Shown: in pieces, positions 33,738 through 40,514 of the stretch
How the letters are laid out: every line of letters starts with the position of its first letter
How positions within the stretch are numbered: the stretch's first letter is position 1
NCBI GenBank assembly: GCA_007125125.1
Contig: SLDT01000064.1
Span: forward strand, 1-50,518
Direction of reading: 5' to 3'
DNA length: 50,518 nucleotides
From: Gemmatimonadota bacterium
Lineage (GTDB): Bacteria; Gemmatimonadota; Gemmatimonadetes; Longimicrobiales; Gaopeijiaceae
Position numbers and translations under genes: made by a program
The notes under the pieces: model-generated
What the model saw: only the letters and a program-made list of their open reading frames with translations
What the model was told of the DNA's origin: nothing
Databases searched by the model: none

Positions 33738-35107
33738 GGTGCGGCTCCGGGTGGTGCGTCGGGTTCATGAAGGTGGTCTGCGAGGGCCCGCGCGCTCCGG
33801 CGGGCGGCACCCTCGTGTTCGAGAATGTAGTCGAGCGCCGCCGCCCCGACACCCTCCGCGGTCCCGCCGGGGGCCAGCCACTCGACGAGGACCCGGGCGA
33901 GTCCCTCGGCATCCGCGACCTCGCGGGCCCCGCCCCCCCCGAGGAGATCCCCGGCCGCACGGGCGTTCGCATGGCGCGGACCGAACGCGACGGGGAGCCC
34001 CGCCGCGGCCGGCTCGAGCACGGAGTGGAGGCCATGGCGATGGAACCCTCCTCCCACGTACGAGGCATGCCCGATGGTGTAGAGGTGCGCGAGGACCCCG
34101 ACCCGGTCCACGAGCACGACATCGGCCGCGCCGGGGTCCCCCTCGTCCTCGACGGTGGCGAGGCGCGCCGATCGGAGCCCGGCCCCGTCGATCTCCCCCT
34201 CGAGCCGGGCAAGGTGCTCGGCGCTCGGCTCGTGCGGCGCGATCACGAGGAGGAGCCCCTCGACCTCGCGCCGCGCCCGCGCGAAGGCGGGAAGGAGCAC
34301 CGCCTCGTCCGGACCCCAGGTCGATCCGGCCACGAGAACCGGCCGCCCGATCCCGCGGAAGGGAGCGAGGGGTGCGCTCAGCGGATCGGCCTGGAGCGCG
34401 CGCTGCCGGGCCGAGTCGATCGCGGGATCGCCCGTGACGAGGATGCACTCGGGCGCGACCCCCAGCCTCCCGAAGCGCTCCGCGTCATCGACCGAGATCG
34501 CGAGCACGCGGTCGAGCCCCCCGAAGACCGGCGAGAGGAGGGTGCGCGCGCCCGGCCGCAGCCGCCCCGCATTCGGCGGAAGGGTCCCCGCCACGAGGAC
34601 CACCGCCGTGCCCCGTGCCGCCGCATCCCGCGCGAGGCGCGGCCACACCTCGGTCTTCGTGAAGGCCAGGAGCCGGGGCCGGAGCGCGTCCAAGGTGCGC
34701 CGCACCTCGCCCGCGGTGTCCCAGGGGAGGTAGTCGGCCACATCGACGGGCATGCGCCGGGCGAGCCCCTCGGCCGAGGGGCTGAAGTGGGTGTAGGCCG
34801 TCTGGATCGCACCTTCGCGCCGGGAGCGCTCCCCCCCGCGGACGCTCCCCTCCTCGACCGCGAACTCGGCCGCGAGCGCCTCGAGGACGGCCCGCGCCTG
34901 GAGCCCCTCCCCCACAGACGGAGCATGGAACCAGGCCAGGGGAAGGTCGGCCCGGCGCCCTCCCCGGCTCCAGGCCGCGAAACGCTCCGACGCACCCCGC
35001 CGCGCCCGGATCCCGCGCGCGAGCTTCGAGGAGCCGCGCGCCAGGAGGGGCGAGACCCCGCGGAGGGCTCCGAGGGCGAGTGCATAGCTGCGGTGCGGAA
35101 AGCGCAT
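33734..35107 (-). CDS. waaA: 3-deoxy-D-manno-octulosonate (Kdo) transferase
   Basis: A GT30 glycosyltransferase that adds Kdo to lipid A precursor at the inner face of the cytoplasmic membrane. It has 457 residues. Visible: LAWFHAPSVGEGLQA (catalytic Glu in SVGE), LLAFTKTEVWPRLARDA, VAGSTWGPDE, LLLVIAPHEPSAEH, IGHASYVGGGFHRHGLHSVL (CMP-Kdo site) and PVAFGPRHANA. An insertion (EEGSVRGGERSRREGAIQ) lies after the first strands. It shows that the organism makes lipopolysaccharide. The rhodanese gene follows. Confidence 0.94.
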   Translation of the reverse strand: MRFPHRSYALALGALRGVSPLLARGSSKLARGIRARRGASERFAAWSRGGRRADLPLAWFHAPSVGEGLQARAVLEALAAEFAVEEGSVRGGERSRREGAIQTAYTHFSPSAEGLARRMPVDVADYLPWDTAGEVRRTLDALRPRLLAFTKTEVWPRLARDAAARGTAVVLVAGTLPPNAGRLRPGARTLLSPVFGGLDRVLAISVDDAERFGRLGVAPECILVTGDPAIDSARQRALQADPLSAPLAPFRGIGRPVLVAGSTWGPDEAVLLPAFARARREVEGLLLVIAPHEPSAEHLARLEGEIDGAGLRSARLATVEDEGDPGAADVVLVDRVGVLAHLYTIGHASYVGGGFHRHGLHSVLEPAAAGLPVAFGPRHANARAAGDLLGGGGAREVADAEGLARVLVEWLAPGGTAEGVGAAALDYILEHEGAARRSARALADHLHEPDAPPGAAP

Positions 35108-35306
35108 GCGGGAATGAAACCTCTGGCGCGCAGCATCTCAAGGGGCGAGCCCGGCCGCCGAGCTTCGCGTGCCCTTCGCGCCCCCGTGCACCCCTCCCTG
35201 TGCGGCCCTCCTTCCCTCTCGTGGACGAGCGTGCGGGAACCGCGCTCCGCCTCCTGGGGTCCACGGGGTTGGCCTCCCCTCGCATGACCCCGCACCCGGA
35301 GCCCGG

Positions 35307-35528
35307 ATGGAGTATCGACTCACCGTGCGCTATGGCGCACCGAAGATGAAGTACCATATTGCCACCGTAACCGGACGGGATCTCCGCGAGGTCCTTCGCC
35401 GGGTCGCGGACGAACTCCCCGACGAGGTCGCGGCGACCGGGTCCCTCGTGGAGATCCGCCCCGACATCGATCCCGAAGAACGCCCCTGGCTCGGCGACGA
35501 GGGCCCCGAGCCGGCCCAAGAGCGTTAA
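35307..35528 (+). CDS. Small hypothetical protein
   Basis: A 73-residue protein, not recognised. It starts MEYRLTVRYGAPKMKYHIAT, has a helical middle (GRDLREVLRRVADELPDEVA) and an acidic end (DIDPEERPWLGDEGPE). The alternation of charged and hydrophobic residues and codon usage look genuine. It is divergent from waaA across about 200 bases in which I see no clear promoter. Its stop lies inside the GCGTTAA array. Confidence 0.55.
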   Translation: MEYRLTVRYGAPKMKYHIATVTGRDLREVLRRVADELPDEVAATGSLVEIRPDIDPEERPWLGDEGPEPAQER

Positions 35529-35571
35529 TTTAGCGTTAAACGGCGTTAACCAAGCGTTAATTGAGCGTTAA
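35522..35571. repeat. Five GCGTTAA sites at helical spacing
   Basis: GCGTTAA begins at 35522, 35533, 35543, 35554 and 35565: steps of 11, 10, 11 and 11 bases, about one helical turn each. The array lies between the 73-residue gene and the aminopeptidase gene, in strong contrast to the GC-rich surroundings. A regulator binding cooperatively on one DNA face would fit. Confidence 0.9.
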
Positions 35572-35578
35572 TTCGTCC

Positions 35579-36670
35579 TTGAAGCACTCCCGGCGACCTT
35601 CGTGCGCGGCCCTTCTCGGGATGGCCGCGACGACACTCCTCGTCCTCTCGGCATGCAATCCGGTCTACGTGGTCCGTGCCGGGTGGGGCCAGGCGCAGAT
35701 CCTCTCGGCAAGGGAGCCCCTCACCCGCGTGATCACGGACCCGGCCACCGACCGCGACACCCGTGACCGGCTCCGCTTCGTCCACGACGCCCGGCGCTTC
35801 GCGATCGAGGAGCTCGGCTTCCGCAACGCGGGCGACGCCTACACCTCCTACGCCGAGCTCCCCTCCGACACCCTCGCCCTCGTCCTCTCGGCGGCGAGGC
35901 GCGACCGGCTCGAAGCCCACACCTGGTGGTTCCCGATCACCGGACGCGTCCCCTACCGTGCATGGTTCACGGTCGAGGGCGCGGAGCGTGCGCGGGACCA
36001 GATGGAGGCCGAGGGCTTCGATACCTTCCTCCGGGCGACGCCCGCCTTCTCGACGCTCGGGTGGTTCGCGGACCCGGTCTACTCGACGATGCTGCGACAG
36101 GACGTGGTGGGGGTGGTCGAGACGGTGCTCCACGAGCTGGCGCACAACCACCTCTTCATCCCCGGCCGGGGGCGCTTCAACGAGTCGTGGGCCACCTTCG
36201 CGGGGCACGCAGCGGCGGCCCGCTTCTTCTGCGAACGGGAGGGTGGTGCTCCGGACTCGGTGCTCTGCCGGCGTGCGGAGGCCCGGTGGCGCGATGCGCG
36301 GCGGGTGTCGCGCTTCCTCATGGCGCTCGAGGAGGAGGTGCGCGCGCTCTACGCGACGATGGAGCCGGGGCCGGCCCTCGAGACGTCACGCCGCTCGGCG
36401 TACGAGGCCGCGCGGGATCGCTTCGTCGAGGAGGTGCAGCCGGAGCTCGAGGCCACGCGCTACGAGGTCTTCGCGCGCGAGCCGCTGAACAACGCGACCC
36501 TCCTTGCGCGGACCCTCTACTTTCACCGGCTCGACGACTTCGACCGGCTCCTGTACGAACGCTTTGAAGGCGACCTCCGCGGGCTTCTGGCCTGGATCCG
36601 CGAGGAGGCACCGCGGTCGGACGACCCCTTCACGGTGCTCGATCTGCCGGGCCGGGGAGGTGGCCCGTGA
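35579..36670 (+). CDS. Metallo-aminopeptidase-like lipoprotein (COG4324 type)
   Basis: A 363-residue protein with signal and lipobox (LLVLSAC). The metal motif is HELAHNHLFIP with the downstream Glu in FNESWATFAG; AGWGQAQILSARE, FAIEELGF, and WWFPITGRVPYRAWF then TPAFSTLGWFADPVYS are typical of the predicted-aminopeptidase family PF10023. It probably acts in the periplasm on peptides. Start is uncertain: TTG 35579 gives a short basic signal (KHSRRPSCAALLG), TTG 35561 adds six residues but would overlap the GCGTTAA array; no Shine-Dalgarno site helps. The stop overlaps the next gene (GTGA). Confidence 0.85.
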   Translation: MKHSRRPSCAALLGMAATTLLVLSACNPVYVVRAGWGQAQILSAREPLTRVITDPATDRDTRDRLRFVHDARRFAIEELGFRNAGDAYTSYAELPSDTLALVLSAARRDRLEAHTWWFPITGRVPYRAWFTVEGAERARDQMEAEGFDTFLRATPAFSTLGWFADPVYSTMLRQDVVGVVETVLHELAHNHLFIPGRGRFNESWATFAGHAAAARFFCEREGGAPDSVLCRRAEARWRDARRVSRFLMALEEEVRALYATMEPGPALETSRRSAYEAARDRFVEEVQPELEATRYEVFAREPLNNATLLARTLYFHRLDDFDRLLYERFEGDLRGLLAWIREEAPRSDDPFTVLDLPGRGGGP

Positions 36671-37815
36671 GCCGGCCACGCTTCCTCCTGACGAGCTGGC
36701 AGGACTTCGGCGCGGGCTCGGTCCAGTCGGTGCACAATCTGGCGGAAGGGCTCCACGAGCGAGGCCATGACGTGCGCGTGGCAACCCCCGCGGGTGGGGT
36801 TCTGGGGGAGCGCCTGCGGCGGAGCGGGGTGCCGGTCGTGGACTTCCCCTTCCGGCGCGGGTGGAGCCCGAGGAATGGCCGGGAGCTGGCGGCGCTCGTC
36901 CACCGCGAGAAGATCGACCTGATCGATGCGCAGGAGTCGCGCGACCGGAAGGCGGCGATCCTCGCCCGGCGGTTCTTCGGGGTGCGCTGCCCGCTCGTGA
37001 TCTCGCGCCGCCAGCTCAGCAACACGTCGCTCGTGCAGAGCTGGCTCTATGGGCGGGCGGCCGATGCCGTGGTGGGGAACAGCCTTGGGGTGGCGCAGAG
37101 CATCCGGGGGGTGCCGCTCGAGAAGGTGTGCGTGGTCTCCAGCGGATACAACACCCGCCGGCTGGGCGCCGCCCCGGCCGGGGAGGAGGTCGAGGCGCTC
37201 CGAAGGCGTCTGGGGTTCGACCCCTCGCTTCCGACGGTGGGGGTCGTGGCGCGCCGCAAGGACCAGGGGGCGCTCCTGCGCGCGCTCGCGATCCTCGGAC
37301 GCCCGGTGAACGTGCTCCTCGTCGGGGTCGAGCGCGATGCCGAGCTGGCGCGGCTCGAGGCGGGGCTGCCGGCCGGATCGCGCACCGCCTTCACCGGCTT
37401 CGTCGCGCACCCCCGGCCCTACTGGCACCTGATCGAGGTGAAGGTGCTCCCCTCGTACAACGAGGGCCTCCCGCAGGCGCTCTTCGAGGCCATGACGCTC
37501 GGGATCCCGGTCGTGAGCTCGATCGTCGGGGGCACTCCCGAGATGATCCGGCACGGCGAGAACGGGTTCCTCTTCGAGAACGGGGACGACGCGGCGATCG
37601 CACGGCTGGTGGGCACGCTCCTCGATGACGCGGGGCTGCGGGCGCGGTTCGTGGAGGCGGGGCGCCGCACCGCCCTCGAGGAGTTCACCGTCGCCGCCTT
37701 CGTGGAGCGGACCGCCGCGCTCTACGAGGCGCTCCTTGCGGGCCGGCCGCTTCCCGGGCGCCTCTCGGAGCTCGACGGGTCGCGGGGTATGTCGTTCGCG
37801 AGGCGCACCGGCTAA
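36667..37815 (+). CDS. Family 4 glycosyltransferase
   Basis: A 382-residue GT-B glycosyltransferase. The N-terminal domain begins RPRFLLTSWQDFGAGSVQSV with NLAEGLHERGHDVRVATP. The C-terminal domain has TVGVVARRKDQGALLRALAI and VLPSYNEGLPQALFEAMTLG, the GT4 motif with the conserved Glu residues, then GIPVVSSIVGGTPEMIRHGE. It likely adds a sugar to an envelope glycan, lipopolysaccharide being plausible given waaA nearby on the other strand. The start is GTG overlapping the aminopeptidase stop. Confidence 0.9.
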   Translation: MSRPRFLLTSWQDFGAGSVQSVHNLAEGLHERGHDVRVATPAGGVLGERLRRSGVPVVDFPFRRGWSPRNGRELAALVHREKIDLIDAQESRDRKAAILARRFFGVRCPLVISRRQLSNTSLVQSWLYGRAADAVVGNSLGVAQSIRGVPLEKVCVVSSGYNTRRLGAAPAGEEVEALRRRLGFDPSLPTVGVVARRKDQGALLRALAILGRPVNVLLVGVERDAELARLEAGLPAGSRTAFTGFVAHPRPYWHLIEVKVLPSYNEGLPQALFEAMTLGIPVVSSIVGGTPEMIRHGENGFLFENGDDAAIARLVGTLLDDAGLRARFVEAGRRTALEEFTVAAFVERTAALYEALLAGRPLPGRLSELDGSRGMSFARRTG

Positions 37816-37827
37816 CTTTCGGTCCTG

Positions 37828-38400
37828 ATGTGCCCGCACGCCCCCGCCCCCTTCGATCCCGACCCGCCGCCCGCGGCGCCCCGGCCCGCGCCCCCGCCCA
37901 CGCGGAGGCACGCGACCCCGGCCGCCCCGAAGGAGCTCCAGCTCTCGCGGCTCGCACGGCATCTCGGCCGTGCCCTTCTCCGCCGGTGCCCGAACTGCGG
38001 AGCGCGTGGAATCTTCGAGCTCTGGCTTGTGATGCGCGAGGAGTGCCCCCGCTGCCACCTTCGCTTCGACCGCGGCGAGGACGACTACTTCATCGGAAGC
38101 TTCACGATCAACCTGGTCGTCGCGGAGCTCATCGTGTGCATTGCGGCACTCGTCGGAATCCTGGCCACCTGGCCTGACGTGCCCTGGATGGGGCTGAAGT
38201 GGGCGCTCATCGCTCTCATCATTCCGGTGCCCGCGCTCTTCTACCCTTTTGCGAAGACGCTCTGGCTCGCCGTCGACCTCACCTTCCGACCCGTTCGCTT
38301 TCAGGACCTGGCCGGACATGGGGAAAACACGACCGACGGGAAGAAGGCATCCCATCCTCCGCCCCTCCCGGACAGCCTCGCTCCTCCGCCGCAGCGCTGA
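37828..38400 (+). CDS. DUF983 zinc-ribbon membrane protein
   Basis: A 190-residue protein. A Pro-rich N-terminus leads to the DUF983 signature: LLRRCPNCGARGIFELWLVM, then ECPRCHLRFDRGEDDYFIGS, where four Cys form a zinc ribbon, followed by two membrane helices (VVAELIVCIAALVGILATW and WALIALIIPVPALFYPF). Function unknown; some members sit near cytochrome oxidase genes, but none are here. It starts 12 bases after the glycosyltransferase. The C-terminal tail is disordered. Confidence 0.88.
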   Translation: MCPHAPAPFDPDPPPAAPRPAPPPTRRHATPAAPKELQLSRLARHLGRALLRRCPNCGARGIFELWLVMREECPRCHLRFDRGEDDYFIGSFTINLVVAELIVCIAALVGILATWPDVPWMGLKWALIALIIPVPALFYPFAKTLWLAVDLTFRPVRFQDLAGHGENTTDGKKASHPPPLPDSLAPPPQR

Positions 38401-38603
38401 GCCCCGATTCACTGCCAGGTGCTCGGTCCGGACCCCGCCCGGGCCCCCATGTCCCATGGCCGACGCGCCGCGCCAGCTCCGTGCCACCGCGGGCCTGGGG
38501 TCACCTTCCGCCCCGGTCGTGAGCGCCCCGACGCGTCCGGGTGCCGCCGCGCCGCGTCGGGGTGTCCGTCTCCCCCCTGCCTTGGACTTCGGAGCTGCGT
38601 CGC

Positions 38604-39368
38604 CTATCCCCCCGAAACCAGGCGGAAGTCGAATTCGAGGCGGATCTCGTCGCGGATGCTCAGGACGGAGCCGACACGGGGGACCTCGAGTTCGAAGTCC
38701 CCGAAAGTGAAGCGGGTCTCGGCCCGGCCGAGCATCCCTCCATCAAGGACCTCGGCTCCAACACGCCACTCCACCGGGCGAGTGACCGCGCGAATCGTCA
38801 TGTCGCCGACGAGGACGAACTCGGTCTCCTGGCCGGGGGTGAGCGGGAAGGCAAGACCCCGGACTTCGCGCGGAACGAAGATGGCCTCGGGGTATTCGGC
38901 TGTCCCGAGGGTGTTGCGCCGCAGGAAGTTGTCACGTCGGTCAGAGTCGCTCTCGAGCGAGGCGAGGTCAATCACGAACCGGGACGCCGCGGCGATCACC
39001 TCGCCGTCGCTCGTGACCATGATTCTGCCCTGCACTCCGCTCGTGCGCCCGACCGCATCATTGGGAAAGTCGAGGCGGGCGAGCTGCTCGCGAACACGGT
39101 AGCGTGCCTCGTTGCCCTCTTCCGCAACGACGAAGACGAGGGTGTCGGATGCGGAGGTCTGGCTCGTGGGGGGCTGCGTCATGGAAGCCGCGCCCGTGAG
39201 GACATCACCCACGGGGGCAGTCTGAGCCACCTCGCCCTCAGGACCGAGAAGCATCGCGGCACCCACCACGATCGCCAGCGGAAGTGCCAGGGAGTGGACT
39301 CGCCCGGCCGACTCGTGGGCGAGCGATGACGAGGTCTTCGAGAGGCCTCCGAACAGGGAACCAATCAT
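38604..39368 (-). CDS. YceI-like periplasmic protein
   Basis: A 254-residue exported protein. The long N-terminal region contains one hydrophobic segment (LALPLAIVVGAAMLLG). The C-terminal ~180 residues follow the YceI lipocalin-like barrel: GRIMVTSDGEVIAAASRFVI, SDRRDNFLRRNTL, YPEAIFVPREVRGL, VGDMTIRAVTRPVEW and FELEVPRVGSVLSIRDEIRL. Such proteins bind isoprenoid or other lipids. ATG 39368 has GGAG 6 bases upstream, better than the ATG at 39380. Convergent with DUF983 across about 200 bases with no visible feature. Confidence 0.82.
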   Translation of the reverse strand: MIGSLFGGLSKTSSSLAHESAGRVHSLALPLAIVVGAAMLLGPEGEVAQTAPVGDVLTGAASMTQPPTSQTSASDTLVFVVAEEGNEARYRVREQLARLDFPNDAVGRTSGVQGRIMVTSDGEVIAAASRFVIDLASLESDSDRRDNFLRRNTLGTAEYPEAIFVPREVRGLAFPLTPGQETEFVLVGDMTIRAVTRPVEWRVGAEVLDGGMLGRAETRFTFGDFELEVPRVGSVLSIRDEIRLEFDFRLVSGG

Positions 39369-39433
39369 GCGTTGCTCCATCGTGCGGGTGAGCTGGAATT
39401 CGATCGACGTTCCCTCCTACCCCGAACCGTTCG

Positions 39434-39522
39434 CACGTGCCCCCCAATTGCGAACCCGCCGGACCTGCCCTCCATCCGCCGAGCGTGCCCCCAACTCCCG
39501 CACCTGCCGGACATGCCCTCCG
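39434..39522. repeat. 48-bp direct repeat, two units
   Basis: Units begin CGTGCCCC at 39436 and 39484 and share CCGCCGGACCTGCCCTCC / CTGCCGGACATGCCCTCC. This lies in the long yceI-leuS divergent gap. Confidence 0.7.
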
Positions 39523-39711
39523 CACCGAGACAGCTGGCGAAGCGCCTCCGCGCCTCAGCCACCTGCGTCGGGCCGTAACGACGGGCATCCGGCCGGAATC
39601 GCACGTGCCGGGTCGAAACCACCCTGTCCGGGCCGGATCGATGCGTAGAGGGGCCGGGGCAAGGCGTGAAGAGGCCGGCTCACTCGATCCGGGCAGGCAT
39701 CGCGCGCCAAT

Positions 39712-39872
39712 CGACTAACGCGTCCTTCGTACACCGAGCTCGTTAGTGATTCTCACTGCATAAGTATCAAAACGACTAACGAGGAAGGCGTACGACGAGC
39801 CCGTTAGCGGTTTTGTCAGATATATAGTGAAAGCGACTAACGAGCCCTTCGTACGTCGAGTTCGTTAGCGAT
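39712..39872. repeat. AT-rich 61-bp tandem repeat, three units
   Basis: CGACTAACG starts at 39712, 39773 and 39834, exactly 61 bases apart. Each unit holds an inverted pair, CTAACG.. and ..CGTTAG, about 32 bases end to end, with a CCTTCGTACG-like centre, followed by an AT-rich tail (TGCATAAGTATCAAAA, GTCAGATATATAGTG). No coding content is seen. It is the most AT-rich stretch of the window. Confidence 0.9.
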
Positions 39873-39954
39873 TTTCGCGGCTGCGCTCTGGGACCCGCAC
39901 CCTGCGAGCTACCCCCTCGGGCAGTCACGACCGGGGGTCCCGGTGCGCGAGCCT

Positions 39955-40038
39955 GGTGAGAGGGCCGGGTGCGCGGGCCCGGTGAGCGGGTCTGGTGAGA
40001 GGGTCTGGTGAGAGGGTCTGGTGAGAGGGTCTGGTGAG
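39955..40038. repeat. 13-bp tandem repeat, about seven units
   Basis: GGTGAG starts at 39955, 39981, 39994, 40007, 40020 and 40033, with a variant at 39968: a strict 13-base period of GGTGAGAGGGTCT. Confidence 0.92.
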
Positions 40039-40095
40039 CCGTCTCGGCGGGGGACCTCGGCGTACGGATCCCCTTGGCGCCGCTTGGGAAATGAA

Positions 40096-40181
40096 GCGGC
40101 GCTGCGCGCCGCACCTGTGCGTCCCTCATCGCGGGATCGCGGAAACGCGCAACGGGGGCGCGCCCCCGGCGCGCCATCCTT
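40096..40181. repeat. Dispersed hairpin repeat, copy C
   Basis: GCGGCGC-TGC-GCGCCGC (40096-40112) followed by ACCTGTGCGTCCCTCATCGC, then GGGGGCGCGCCCCCGGCGCG ending GCCATCCT, paralleling copy A along its whole length. Confidence 0.65.
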
Positions 40182-40200
40182 CGCTCGGACGAGGCCGGTC

Positions 40201-40335
40201 AACGACGAGGGTCGGGTGACGGACGCGGCAGAACAACGACGGAGCGGGGTTCCGGACGGGGCCGGACAACGACGGGGCTCGCGTTCCGGACACGGCTGAG
40301 AAGCGACGGGGTTCGCGTTCCGCGGAACGCGACAG
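40201..40335. repeat. ~34-bp tandem repeat, four units
   Basis: AACGACG (last copy AGCGACG) at 40201, 40235, 40268 and 40302, followed in each unit by a GGTTCCGGAC-like block. The last unit holds the perfect 16-bp palindrome GCGTTCCGCGGAACGC (40315-40330). Confidence 0.75.
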
Positions 40336-40367
40336 CGTTCGTAGCCGGTCGGCCGGGGGACCGGCCC

Positions 40368-40396
40368 TTGGTCCGGACCCGAGCGCACTGTAAGTT
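40368..40396 (+). promoter_or_regulatory. Possible leuS promoter
   Basis: TTGGTC (40368-40373), 17 bases, TAAGTT (40391-40396), just after the 34-bp array. It gives a 5' leader of about 110 bases in which I see no leader peptide or T-box. Confidence 0.4.
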
Positions 40397-40514
40397 CCGG
40401 GTCTTCCTGCGCGGGGTTCGGCAATCCCGCGCCGAGAGGGCCGCACCGACCTGCGCGCCGAGGCAGGCACCGACACAGACACCGGACCGCGAACGAGGGC
40501 TCCGACAGAACTCC

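Noticed and set aside
39712-39872. Integron attC sites
   Set aside because: CTAAC/GTTAG arms look like attC ends, but the arm-to-arm length (about 32 bases) is too short, the RYYYAAC/GTTRRRY consensus fails, and no cassettes or integrase are present.
40397-40514. T-box or Leu leader peptide ahead of leuS
   Set aside because: I found no run of Leu codons in a short ORF, no T-box-like sequence and no terminator with a T tract.
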